Positions 49,215 through 61,800 of a stretch of 64,000 nt of DNA are shown piece by piece (position 1 is the first letter of the stretch; each line of letters begins with the position of its first letter). The stretch is taken from the NCBI GenBank assembly GCA_029204225.1, contig CM055100.1, forward strand, positions 28,472,649-28,536,648, in the 5' to 3' direction. The DNA is from Diphasiastrum complanatum. Its lineage: Eukaryota > Streptophyta > Lycopodiopsida > Lycopodiales > Lycopodiaceae. The notes beneath the pieces are model-generated. The model searched no databases. It was not told the DNA's origin and saw only the letters and a program-made list of their open reading frames with translations. The position numbers and the translations under genes are program-made.

Positions 49215-49465
49215 ATGCGCTCTCTGTTTTTCTCTCTACATATATTAGACCTAAAATAGTTTTAAAAAGTTTACCGTATTTTCTCACGAGATATTTGTCA
49301 ACGTGAAAAGCAAGAAAGTTGGACGATTTTAAAAAACTAGAAAATTGAAAGCAATGTGAATTTTTTTGAGAGGGGAGGGGTTTAACATGTAGCCCTGGCA
49401 TGTGTGAAAAACCCACAATATGTTATGGGATTATATGTTTTTGCCATGTGTCATCGCCCACTATG

Positions 49466-49466
<1 letters not shown>

Positions 49467-49501
<35 letters not shown>
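49467..49501. repeat. (TA)n microsatellite
   Basis: About 17 TA units. Confidence 0.97.
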
Positions 49502-49505
<4 letters not shown>

Positions 49506-49540
49506 CCTTTGCATGTGACTAGAAGCATAAGTTGTCACTC

Positions 49541-51050
49541 CTAGCCTTGGCAAAGGTTTTCTCTATAGAGTGGATTACAACGGTAAGGCTTCGCTTGGAC
49601 TGGCTTTGCATCTTTTTCTAATGGGATAGAGTGCACGACTATATCAGGTGGTATTCCCTTCATCTCTTTATAATTCCATGCAAAGACATCATGGTACTTA
49701 AGAGTTTTTCTAAATTTCTTCATTGTCGTCTATCAAGATGTGCTCCTATATGTACGAATCAATCTTCTTTTTCATCTGGATGGTCCATCAAACGAAGATA
49801 ACTCACTTGTTGGTTCTCGTTTCGGTTGTGACAACTCAATAGAAATAGCACCCATTGTGAAATCTGTGAACTTCTTAGGTACATCAAGTTTAGGGTTCTC
49901 TCTATGCTCAAGGATCTTTTTAAGTAAAGACGGAGTCTATTGAGGTGCTGCTTTGAACAAGAAGCTTCTTTAGATAAATCCATTCTTTGTTGCTCATTAA
50001 GAGGAGCAGTCAGTTGTTCTAGTTTTCGTCGGCCTGCTTCTGTTTCTCGGTTAATCTTGTGCAGAGCATATGAAGTGTACTATTCCATGAGGACGATAAG
50101 ATAATTTGTGAATTGTTGATAACTTTCGAGAGCTTGGAGTATTCTTTAGGACTGTAAGACTCTCATCAATAGTACTAATAATCTCATTGCTTGGGTTATC
50201 CCACTTGTATACCTTATCATTCGGATGACAAGGTTGCGCTAAATATTTTAGTTTCCTCTACTGTTGAACATCATCTTTATACAAAGCGGATTCATCTATA
50301 TGTGCAAATGGTGATGGCAGCTTAATCTCCTTTGGTATCTTCATAAGATTTGATGAATGTGGATCTAAGTAATGAAGTACTTGCTCATCGGTTGGTCTTT
50401 CATCAATCATTGTTAGCATGATACCTTCATCTGCAATTTCTACAAGCTCATTAACCGATGGTTTTGGTAGCCATTCTGTTTGAATAAGCTCAGCATCTAT
50501 ATAAGAAACATAAAATGCATCCATAATCGACTAATCTATACTTGTAGATGTTATCATTATTGGTTTCTCAAATTCAGATAATACTTCATTGCTGCATCTT
50601 TGAGCATCTATACAGTCAATGGTTGCTAACATGTGTCCCCAATTAATGATATCCGTAGAATGTGCGTAATGTCTTCAAATGGTTGGAGAAACATTGGTTT
50701 CATTGCACGTTGTAGAGGAACAGCATGATCCTTATGGCTTACTAGCAATGTGATGCAGCCTCTTGCTTTTTCCTGTTTGGAACAAGGGAGCATCAACCTA
50801 TTGGGCTTGCATTGGAATCTCCGGTTCATGAGGTATTATGATCTTGCGTAAGGGTCCAGATAACTTAAGAACAGTATGGAAAGATATTCCCATAGCATGT
50901 CATCTTGAATTTGCTTATACCTCTCCTGTTCTATTATAGGATTAGGATAATATCTAGGTGTCATTGACGGTAGCAGAAGACCCTCCTTCTTCAATGTTCT
51001 TACCGCTAGATCTAATGGGTTCTCCCCCACAATTTTCACAACACGCTTAA
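49541..51050 (-). pseudogene. Ty3/gypsy pol N-terminal region (gypsy-2)
   Basis: The clearest part is 49723-49541: KKFRKTLKYHDVFAWNYKEM then KGIPPDIVVHSIPLEKDAKP and YRCNPLY, the start of gypsy reverse transcriptase with the FAW-YKEMKGIP motif. Upstream, in frames broken by stops, 50524-50258 reads MDAFYVSYIDAELIQTEWLP and 51039-50836 reads VGENPLDLAVRTLKKEGLLL, matching the order but not the intactness expected for the region between protease and RT. No gag or LTR is joined. Confidence 0.7.
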
Positions 51051-51179
51051 TAGATCATTTTTAATTCACAAGTAAAGAATCTATGGCCTTGTTGTCCACA
51101 GACAAAACAACCGATAAGTGTTGCTATTGCTATCACAGCATAAAAAGGAAGAATCGAACGCTTCTCAATTCAGTCAAAT

Positions 51180-51700
51180 CTATATTATACCAATCGCACT
51201 TACCTGCAAAATTCTAGGCAAAAGCTACTGCCACAGCCTGTTATGTTCAAAACAAATCCAGCACCAAAGCCGTCAATAACAGAATTCCTTATCAAGTATG
51301 ACATGGACACAAGCCTAGTGTCAACCATTTGAAAAAAATTTGTTGTATATGTTTCGTTCACGTTCCTAAACAGCTTAGGAAGAAACTGGAACAGAGGTCA
51401 GATAAATGCATTTTCATTGGCTATCCTGACGAACATAAAGCTTATAAAGTTTATGATCCATCCACCAATGCAGCATCTGTCTCTAGGGATGTAATCTTCA
51501 AAGAAGATACATTCTATGACTTCAAACAACCATTGACAAATGCTACAACTATAGAAGCCAAGCAGCCAACAGCACTTGTCACCAGACCAGACCAGACCAA
51601 GGAGCATTTCTCGACAACTTCAAGAAGAAATGCCATCTCATTAGTATGGTCAATCCATTGTTCGAAGATCTTCAAGAACTCAAACAGTTCCTAAGAGCTA
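51180..51700 (+). pseudogene. Ty1/copia integrase C-terminal part (copia-8)
   Basis: The frame reads AKATATACYVQNKSSTKAV, then SDKCIFIGYPDEHKAYKVYD and PSTNAASVSRDVIFKEDTFY. It is the same family as copia-7, in plus orientation, with stops in the first half. Confidence 0.88.
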
Positions 51701-51739
51701 TGCATCTCAATCTTTCTAGATTTCATCAAAAGATCCAGA

Positions 51740-53155
51740 GACCCTGGCCGAAGCAACTAATTCCAAGGATGCTGTGAAGTGGCAAGAAGCTATGGAAAGC
51801 GAGTACAACTCACTTTTGACGAACTAGACCTGGACACTGGTCGACTTCCCCACTCACAAGAGAGTTATTGACACCAAGTGGATCTTCAAGAAGAAGATCA
51901 ACTCTAATGGTTCCATCACAAAAGGGAAAGCACAACTAGTGGCTAAAGGATTCACTCAAGTCCAATGAGTGGATTATCAAGAAATTTTCAGTCATGTTGT
52001 CAAAATGCAGTCAATTAGGAATCTCATTGCATTACAACGGTGGAAGACCTCGAGATGCATCAAATGGATGTCAAAACAGCCTTCCTTAATGGCTATGTTG
52101 AAGAGCATCTATATACCTTCTAATCCGAAGGATTCGAAGTCAAAGGCCGAGAGCACAAAGTGTGCAAGCTGCACAAAGCAATCTATGGCTTGAAACAGGT
52201 CGCAAGGGCTTGGTTTGAAAGGATCAATGCTTATCTCATTCAATTAGGTTTTGTAAATAATTCCGCTGACTGTAACATTTATTCCAAATACATAGGTGTT
52301 CATTCAGTTCATATAGTTCTTTACGTAGATGATGCATTCATTCTGTCTAACGACACTTCCTTACTGCACACTACTAAGAGTGATTTGTCAAAAGAATTTG
52401 ATATGACTGGTCTAGGCACTGTTCATTCATTATTGGGAAATACACATCACTAGAGATAGATCACAGAATAAGATTTATCTCAATCAGTAGAAATATCTAG
52501 AGAACATCCTAGAAAAGTTTCATATGTCTGATTGCAAACCAATTGATGCTCCAACAGATCTAGTTATGATATTGACTAAACTTTCTTGTGTTGATTCTGA
52601 AATTGAAGTACTTGACTTAGCGAAGTACCCTTATCATTCAGTTATAGAATCTTAATGTATGCCATGTTGTGCACCAGACCAGATCTAGCATACACTGTTA
52701 GCACACTAAGTCAATACATGTCTAATCCTAGGATCTTACATTGGAAAGTATTAAAGAGAGTGATGAACTACATTCAAGGAAGTTTAGATCACATTTTATG
52801 CTATGATGGAAATGCTATCGATCCAGTGATTCTTCAAGGCTACTCGGACTCAGATTGGGCGGGGAATGGTGCCTCAACCAGAAAATCCACTTCTAGTTTC
52901 TTTTTCTTTCTGGGAGGAAGACCAATCTCGTAGAACTCAAGAAATCATAAATCAGTTGCGCTTTCTTCAACATAAGCAGAATACAATGCATCATGTCAAG
53001 CTTCAAAAGAAGCTATATGGATCAGATTGTTACTTCATGATTTACATCACACTCAGTTCAATGCTACTACCATTCTGTGTGATAACATGAGTTGTATTTC
53101 ACTGTCCCTGAGTCCCAGATTTCATGGCAAGTCTAAGCATATTGAAATCCAATAT
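51740..53155 (+). pseudogene. Ty1/copia reverse transcriptase and RNase H (copia-8)
   Basis: Broken frames in correct order: KWIFKKKI and VAKGFTQV-type RT start near 51880-51970, MDVKTAFLNGYVEEHLYTF near 52065, KVCKLHKAIYGLKQVARAWF near 52160, IVLYVDDAFILSND with the YVDD catalytic motif near 52320, then MYAMLCTRPDLAYTVSTLSQ and YSDSDWAGNGASTRKSTSSF (RNase H), and LCDNMSCISLSLSP with KSKHIEIQYYF near 53130. Multiple stops and frameshifts are present. The end of RNase H is cut and LTR sequence follows. Confidence 0.92.
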
Positions 53156-53159
53156 TATT

Positions 53160-53507
53160 TTTCCTCCTTGGTGATAATATTTATTCAAGACTCTTCCTGC
53201 ACATTTTTTATCATTGATCTAGGATCAGATGCAACCTATTTTGGTTTTATGTCTGCTCATCTGATACCTGCAGGAATTATAAATCTCTATTTTGCTACCT
53301 GCATATTTGGTCGTGTTTCTGGACACAGACTGCAGCACCTGCAAAACTACTCTATTTCTGTGTGTAGACCTACACCTAGTAAAATACGCGAGTTTCTGCT
53401 CACAGTCCGAAAACCGAATCAAAGGGTAACCATTCCTGATAAATTTCTCCATTCGAATGTCAACTTTTGAGGTACATTGGATACCTGGCCATCTTTAATG
53501 ACTTCAA
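53160..53507 (+). mobile_element. Copia-8 3' LTR, truncated
   Basis: The plus-strand sequence CTCCTTGGTGA, ATTGATCTAGGATCAG, CTGCTCATCTGATACCTGCA and CTTGGCCATC-like blocks align in order with the copia-7 and 8.7-9.05 kb LTRs. It ends where gypsy sequence begins. Confidence 0.75.
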
Positions 53508-54430
53508 CAATACCTAGGCCATGTCATTTCTGATAAAGGTCTTGAAATCGATTATGATAAGCTAGTCTGTAAGCTTAGGTACAAGATTGGTCGCGTCCTC
53601 AGACAACTCGTGATATTAAATCCTTTTTGGAACTCACAAAATTTTTCACAGGTTTATTATGGAATATGCCTTAATAGCATTCCCCCTAATGATGTAGCCA
53701 CATAAAACCATTGATAACATGGACCGAGGAAATGAATGAGAGTTTTAAGAATCTCAAGCACTGTGTTTCTACGGTTCCATTTTTACACATTGTCAATTCT
53801 AAGCAACCCTTTGTGGTGGATATAGATGCTAGCGACTTTGTTGTAGGAGCGGTCCTTTATCAGAATGATAGACCAGTTGCTTTTGAAAGCTCGAAAGCTA
53901 GATCTTGCTCAGACGAAGTATTCTACCTCAGAGAAGGAGCTTTTTGCAGTCATTCACGCGTTAAAAATCTAGAGGCATTATCTTTATGGTGCCAGATTTA
54001 CGGTGATGATTGATCACCAATCCCTTAAGTATATATGTGAAGGTACGTCGAACAAGGTTGACGATGCCTTGAGTTGGATTGGAAAAATTGATCAGTTATG
54101 CTTTGTTGAAATCCAATCTTATTTATATCTTTCACTTCGGGATCTTTGTCGAACAGATGGATTTTTCGGTGGCATTTGGCTAGATGTCCTAACGGGAAAT
54201 TCAGATCTAGTGCTGACCTTGGCAAGTAGGATCCCAAGAAATTCCTAAATGACAAGATACTTGAAGACTATTCCATAAGGAATGGCCTACATTCCGCCAT
54301 TGGATTTAGTCATTTTATGTTGATGTATGGCAGATATGCAAAGGCAAGGACTTGCTGAAAGTTTGAGCAATTTACAAGAGTAGGAAGATTCGTTGTACTT
54401 TATGGTTTAGATCCACTACAATTGATAGCA
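53508..54430 (+). pseudogene. Ty3/gypsy RT end, RNase H and integrase tail (gypsy-3)
   Basis: In order: YLGHVISDKGLEIDYDK (RT thumb/connection) at 53510, TRDIKSFLEL near 53605, FVVDIDASDFVVGAVLYQND then RPVAFESSKA (RNase H core) at 53806-53905, VMIDHQSLKYI at about 54005, and HSAIGFSHFMLMYGR (integrase end) near 54293. Stops and frameshifts occur between blocks, and most of integrase is deleted. Confidence 0.88.
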
Positions 54431-55048
54431 AAAGATGTCCATTGTTAGCTAAATGACCGCTAGAGGTTTTTGTAATTCCTATCATACATACATTACACAT
54501 GTTAGCACGTACCAATAGCCTAAATGAAACATGCTAGTACAAACTGCAAGTAGGACCTACTAGTTGCTTTAATTTTGGAGCATTGACTTAATTGTGACTA
54601 AGGGTGCAAGTACATATCTTTTTCATCCAAGGGTTTAGTACGCTTGAAACTTACCATCATGATCTCTACCATCATGTAGGCTTCTCCATTGGGCTTGCAC
54701 TCCCAAGCACAATCATGGTTGAGTATACACTCCTTTTGCTTTAATTACACTTGACAACTCCCTAACTAATGAGGTCCTAATTATATGTGGATGTTCCTCT
54801 TTAGCTCTATATGTGTACTAGTCAATAAGGTGTACCATAATGTTCGTCACCTCCAATCTTACATACATCGAATGGTCTAGATTGAGTTTGGGATCACCAA
54901 TACCTTGGGCATAATAATGGGACCGTATTGTTTGCTATAAATTTTAATTGGCTTTAATTTTCAGACCTCAAAGTATGGAATCCTCATAGATGGAATCTTG
55001 AAAATAAGGAGCCCTTGCAAATGGAATCATTGAAGAAATATTTAGAAC
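54431..55048. other. Unassigned DNA
   Basis: No gene recognised. Confidence 0.3.
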
Positions 55049-55255
55049 CCACATATTCAAGCTCTGGAGAGAGCTTGTGTCATGTGGCATGAAGTGATGG
55101 ACCATGGGTGTTTGTGGGCCTCCACATATTCAAGCTCTAGTTGAGCTTGTGCCATGCAATATGAAATGATGGACAATGGTTCTTTGTGGGCCCCCACATA
55201 TTGCAAGCTCTAGACTAGGAGGCTTGTGCCATGTGACAAATGAAATTAGTGATAA
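55049..55255. repeat. Minisatellite, about 72-74 bp unit, three copies
   Basis: Units begin at about 55049, 55122 and 55194 with CCACATATT-CAAGCTCT, then AGCTTGTG-CATG and ATGATGGAC-ATGG, ending TTTGTGGGCC. The last copy is incomplete. Confidence 0.88.
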
Positions 55256-55805
55256 GATTTTGATTACACACATTAGGCTTAATAATGCATGTTTAGAGTT
55301 GTATTATAAAGATATAATGACATTGTAGGTTCCTACCTGGGGTTGAGGAGAGAACTTGTTACTATATCCATACAATGTGCTTCCAAACACACATTAATAA
55401 AGGGCTTTCATCCTTGCATGCACATTGGATGCTCCTTCCATCACCTCGAGTTATGGACTTTGATTCCATCCATATTCCTAGGAAGAGCTACATGGACATG
55501 CAAGAGCATATAGCTGCATAAAAAAGAGAAAATTGGTGCATAAAATAAAAGAGGAAGATGGGAGATGGAAGATGATGATGTGAAAGCATGAGGCACTGGC
55601 GGTTGGCTGAAGCAATTCGATACAAAAAAAAAGAAAAGAAAAAGAGAACAGCATAAGCCCAATGGGTTTTTAACATTATACAACAACTAGTACTAGTCAT
55701 GCTTATAATTGAGTTGCTTGCTTTCTGGCTGGCTTGCTGCTGCTAATGCTTTGGAATTTGCAAACTTTAGTAGAGACTCTCTGTGTGCGTCTGGGATCGT
55801 GAGCT
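55256..55805. other. Region upstream of the acetate kinase gene (promoter/5'UTR expected)
   Basis: No coding sequence. A CTTATAATTG TATA-like site lies at about 55701-55710, about 100 bp before the ATG, and is a weak candidate core promoter. An in-frame TGA at 55800-55802 precedes the start codon. Confidence 0.35.
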
Positions 55806-55852
55806 ATGGGGCGATCAGTGCTGGTTCTTAACTCTGGAAGCTCCTCTCTCAA
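55806..55852 (+). CDS. Acetate kinase exon 1
   Basis: Met-Gly-Arg-Ser then the adenosine/phosphate loop VLVLNSGSSSL. It ends with AA of a Lys codon before GTGCAT. Confidence 0.85.
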
Positions 55853-58800
55853 GTGCATATTTGCCCTTCCCTTCTAAACTTCTAGCCGTTTGATAACTTG
55901 GGCTACAGTTTATTGTCATGTTTTGCTTGCTTCATTGATGCTCTTTCTGCTTGTTGAGACTACATTGCTTCAGGACATTTCGCCAATCTATGTGTGCTTG
56001 TTTGTGTCTGTTTTCAACTAATCTGGGCCACTGGAGTTCAATATATACTACTCAATTCCTTTTCTCTGATTTTTTCCAGCTGTTAACCAGACCAGAGATA
56101 GTTTTGGATCTATCTTAATTGTCTTTCAGCTATCTTTTGTCTCTGAATTATTCAGAAATTCGATTCTATTAGCGTAAGTTGTAGGATACATATTTAGAAG
56201 ACACTTTGCTTACACGAAGTGTCTGGTTTAGACGCAGAGATGTGGCAGACGGTTGCATTGCTAATCTCCAATTAAAATACTTCCAGAGAACGACCTGCTT
56301 TGGTTGGTTTGGATTCTTGAAAGAGTTGGGCATTGCATGGCCTACCCAAACGTGAAAGCAGTCACAGGAAAGCTTGCTCTCATGTATAGTAACAAATGGC
56401 CATTTCCTTATGTAGAGCTGAAGACTTGACTGAGTAACTCCAGGCTATTGCTTTCAATCAGTTTGAAGCTCTAGTTTAGACATGACCTCTAAGCATAATT
56501 TCTACATGTCCGAGAGTGTAGGACTCCAGAGAAATGACAGTATTATTAAGTGAATGATATTCATCTGCAACAAACTTTAGCTTTTGAAATAGTGATTTTG
56601 GCATAAAGATCCGTGCACAACTAAGCATATTCTCTCCATTAAGAACCAGTGGAGGCTAGAGGTGTAGAATATCAGCCGAACAAACTGTTTCTTCTCTCAA
56701 AACCGAGTCATTTGGTAGATCCAAGTCCCATGGGGAGTCATAGGTGTACGCCCCTCTTTCCAAAAGGTGGAATACTGGTGACTTGCATAGTGGTCATATC
56801 TTCGCTTTAGACCATTGAATATCATTTAACACGCAATGAGCATGTCATGCTTGATTCTTTAGTGAATCATTACATAGGAATGTTTATGTCGCTTGATGGT
56901 TTTGAGAGTTTGAAGCATATTAGTAGATGAGTTCATCCACACCAATGGTACAAAATCTGAAGAGAAAGCAAGAACGATATCTTTGACACAATGAACAATA
57001 AAATGCCCATTTCTTGCAAGCATCTTGAATCCAAATATAACACATCCTCTTTGAAAGCTATTTAGAAACCAGATTCTATCCTATCTGGTCATTATTTTTA
57101 TAAAGTTACTAATATTATTTGCCCATGGACCTTCAAATTGTGATGCTCTCAATATGAGTGATGAACTATCAAATTCACATAACTAGGAAAGCAATCAGCA
57201 ATGGTTAATCCAACTCTTTCCAATGGAGATTTGAAATGGAAATGAATCATGTCAAGTCATCTGATCTGGCATTGGGTACTCTCAACTTCCAATAAGTACT
57301 TACTTATCAATCGCTAGGTCTTTCAAAATGCTAGCTTAGGGTTGTCTATATATAGATTTACTTATTTGATGGATTGACACACCAACTCTGTCATCCTTGT
57401 CATGTTACATTTTGCTGGAATCTACACATTTCTGTTCTGCAAAACCTTCAATACAAGAACTATTTCACCGAATTGTTCCAGAATCCACAACTTATCTGTT
57501 TGGCTGTAGTCCATATTCAATGGGATTTTTAGCCTGCTGTTCTGGTTGACAATAAATTCCAAAGAGTGACAGTCCAGAATTTCTTCACATTTATGCTTGT
57601 CTATTATCTTGGAACTTTGAAGAGAGCCTCAATAATTAGTATGCTGCTAAGAAGAGTTATCCTTAATTAAGAACTGCAGGGTTTTCCTGAGAACCTTTTG
57701 CATAGTAGAAAAGAATTGTAGGAATTTCATCTGTTTCATTATAAGATAATGCTTGATTGCTTGATGGAAAAGGTTCACTTGCTTATCCATCATAAGGCAT
57801 CATTGTGTAGAATATGTGAAAGGAGGCAGATGCAATTGCCAAAAAAGTCATGATGAAAGCTGATTTTGGCAGCTAAGACCATTTAATAACCATCATGTGA
57901 TCTGCTTCATAGTTGGACATGAGCTTTAAGGCTTGCCAATTATTGTACATTTTTCCAATGGGGGTAAGCCTTATGCCCTCCTTTGTTGTTTGTTTCAAAG
58001 AAGCTGGTGTGTTAGTAACCACTCTTAAGCAGCTGCTCACTCAACAATGTCTCTTAATTAATTTGACATATTAGTTGAGTGCAATTTCTTTTTTAGGTGA
58101 GTGCAATTTCGTTTTTAGTTGTTGCTACATCAAAGGTGGAATGCTTAGTTATTGATTGAGCTTCTAGAGGAGCGTTTCTTAATTCTGGCGATGTGCAGAC
58201 AGGAAAAACAAAGATCCTGCATCGATTTGTCATGTGGCAAAGAGGAAACTGAGCTGACTATGAATAGTCTCAAGATGACTTTAGAGTTGAATTTTCAATC
58301 TTTATGCTGAGGTTTATGTTGAACTGATGATTTAGTAACATATATGTAGTCTCTTTGACTGACTTGATGTATTAAGGTGAAATGTTCTGATAGCCATCTA
58401 TAGATTCCATTTTCATGCCAAAAGATAACTTCTGTTTAACTAAGATAATTAAGCCCATCTTCATCCAAGTTGCAGCCTACGAAAGCTTATATAATATGCA
58501 ACATGCAAGTTTGTGATTGTGACTTGCATTGGGCACTGATGAAGTGAGTATAGATGTCATACCATTTTGTCCACGCTATACTTGGAGTTGGTGATCTAAG
58601 ACTTTGTGAGTGGTCCATAATTTGAAGGTTGCATGGCATGTGTCTCTTTTAATGCCAGGTAAAATATCCTACACCAATTGATATCATATTGACTCTATGT
58701 TCTGGGTAGAGTGCAGGAGAATAACTTAATGCTGATAACAACCTAAAGCATTTTCCAAGAGAAAGTTCAGTTTTACCAATTTTCTAAAAGCATTACATTC

Positions 58801-61800
58801 ACAACCTAAAGTGAAAGACTTTAGAATTCTGAGCTAGTTTGCTCTTTACCTTGAGTACTGTACTTGTCAAAGTGTCGGCCTTTATTATGTATCCAAGCCT
58901 GCTGGTTCATAGATACATCTACGCTCCTTAGAACAAGACCAAAAACATTCGAGGAGTTGGGAAATCTTTCAGCGGATCAAAGAGAATGATTTTATCTTTA
59001 CTTACAGTAGTATCTGGTTGTGTGCGGGAGGTTTTGGTGCTTTTCAGCTTGTTATTAAATGTTTTTGCAGTCTCATGCAACTAAATAGAGCACAATGGAT
59101 CATTACTTTGTGAAGACCTCCTGTCATGCTAGAGATTTTCTGTTTGATCCTCTGCTTTTAATGATGACATTCATGTCCATGTTGTGGCAAATAAGGCACT
59201 AGATTTTAATGCAATAACTAAGAATATACATGAATTGAAGCTTTCCTCAGGGAGAAAATATGACCCTCCGCTGGATTTTTCTACCTTGACTAAAACCTAA
59301 ATGGAACCCAATCGCCTACTAAAGCCCCACTTTGGATGTGCTGCTACTACCTAGAAAGTGTACTGTAGCACTATATCGAGTTAATCTGTAAAAGTGAGAT
59401 GCTTAACTTTGCCTATTATTTCCAGGTATATCATCTCAATATATGAATCTAAGGATGGTTTCTCATGGAGTGGGGGGTAAGTCCAGCCCAAATATTCTAC
59501 CTTGATTGGTCGAGCCACTCCTAGAGGCCTCCCCCCATTTCGCAAGGGTTGAGAGTTGCCACTAGCTGTCATTGAAAGGTGCCAACTTTGGGGTAACTCA
59601 AGACCTTGTCTAGATACCCTCAGTCATTTTGGACATGCCTGCAAAGTATCAGGTGGTCGAGTCTTGACTATTTGCTATTTTTAATAAGCTCAAAACTAAT
59701 CATTTTCCTATCTTGGCTTGTAGCAAATAGAATTGCATAAGCTGGGAACCTTTCCCTCATGCAAGTAGATTATGAAGCTACTAATCACCACACCATCATC
59801 CCCTACATTCATGCATCTCTCTTATTATTTGTTGATGTCTATGCCCTTGGATGTCATGTTTCCAGATTGAAGTCTTTGTTTGCTGTATCAGACCATGTAT
59901 GGATTATGAACATGGAATTAAAATTTACGGGTTCAGGTATGCGTTGTACAATCTGGAAAAGTCGGCAAAATGCCTGTTTCGTGGTGTAGTAGAAGGCATT
60001 GGAGCATCCAAAAGCTTAATAGCCCATAAGAATGCTCAGGATGCTCGAGATGTCAAACTTCAGGTGTGCATCCGAGCGTTTCTTGGTTCTTATGGATCTT
60101 TATATTTGCAGCTTAATTTAGGCAATTATCTGTAATTTTGACCATTCAAAATCAAAATGTCGAGACATGCAAAAGAAAGTCTTAAACCAGTTTTTGCTGC
60201 TCCTTGCCTTTGGCTTATCCCAATGTTGAGAACCTATTGTAGGGGTGACTGTCAGGTGAAAAGACGATTCATAGATAGTAATGTCAAATGCCTAAGATCA
60301 TAATTATCTATTGTAGCACTATCTTTCATCAACGACAGTGTGTGCACAAAAGAGTTTTTATGGTTGCGGAAATCTTGTTCAATAATCATATTTCTTAATA
60401 TATCTCAACTTCAGAAGATAATTTGTAAGGTTTATTTCAGGGGATCAATGTGACCAATCATAGAATTGGCCTTAATAAAGTCTGGGAGCTCCTTCATTTG
60501 GACAAGGATTTGTCGAGCAGCATCTGCGCAGTTGGGCATAGAGTTGCCCATGGAGGAGAAACACTTACAAAACCTGCACTCATTACTGATACTGTGAAAA
60601 AAGCCATTGAAAAGGCCGTTCTTCTGGCTCCTCTTCATAACCCTCCCAACTTGGAGGTATGTCAAGGATAAACCTAAGTAACGAGAGCTGTAGGGTCATT
60701 TTGTTGCTTTGATAATGCTTCATGGCTTGTTTCAGAAGATGCACAGAGCATATCTTTTGCATTCATATCTACGAATTTTGTAACAAGTTCAGCTGTAAAA
60801 CGAGTCTTGTCAGAGAATGTTGTGCAGATTTTGAGTTTTAAAATCTGTGTTGAAGAGCTTTCTTTGTTGCAGGATTGCAAAGCAACAGTAAAACTGAAAC
60901 GAGATAGTTCTTAATATAAGGATCTGTAGGGTGTGGTATCGCTATGATTTTCCATGGAGGAAAATAGGTGCAATTTTGATTTGTTTATACTTACTTTTGT
61001 TTTTGGATACTGGATTTTTAGTGACCCTTCCACTAGAGATATAGAGGCATTGAGTTCATGGCATGCCAACTAGGACAAGCCAAAAATGAATATCTTTTAA
61101 ATTTGGTTGATGGCACCGGCAAATACTTTTCCAAGCTTTGAGGATGGCAAGTCCGACCCCCTTTTGCTGCAGATTTTCTTTTTGTGAGCCTTCACTTTAT
61201 TAGATTGTAAGATTCTTAGTTAAGGACACTTGTAATCACTTGACCCACTATCGGTCCTTAGGTTAGAGCTTTGTTTAGGGCCCCATTGCTTGAGTGTTGA
61301 ACCTTTAGTCTGCTGGATAATGTTGGGGATGTTTTCCCTAATACAACAGTAGCTTCTTGGAAAGCTCCCTTAACCACCATATTAGTATAAGTGTTCTCAA
61401 CTAGTAATTCTACAGGTTAAGATTTTGATGCCTATGAGTGTCTTTGTAGGAGATAGAGCTCTCCTTTGTAGAGCTGCACACTTGTATCTTGTGGTTGTAT
61501 GGTGTTGTTTATAGGGGATTTCTATTTGATAACCGTCACAATGTGTATTGTTCCTATGCAATTTCATATCTTTGATGTGTGTTCATAACTTGGCATTAGA
61601 GCACTTTCCTATGCTCAATTTCCATTGCTACTACCTGTGTGTGTGTGTGTGTAGCTATCAAGCAGGGGATGGTATAGGTAGCGGGCTGGGAGACATACTA
61701 ATACCCCATCTACCATATGTTGACGCTATGATCTTGATCTATTCGTGGAGTGAGGGGTTGCGAAAGCATATTGATCAACCGCATCAGTTTTGTCAAGATA

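Noticed and set aside
48692-49306. 204-codon proline/phenylalanine-rich frame
   Set aside because: Runs through palindromes, homopolymers, poly-C and (CT)n; composition is entirely repeat-driven.
49541-54430. A single retroelement spanning 49.5-54.4 kb
   Set aside because: The pieces switch strand and superfamily (gypsy minus, copia plus, gypsy plus), so they are separate elements.
55441-55700. Minus-strand frames with a signal-peptide-like hydrophobic start upstream of acetate kinase
   Set aside because: They derive from a poly-A/purine-rich plus strand; no motif or splice context supports a gene.
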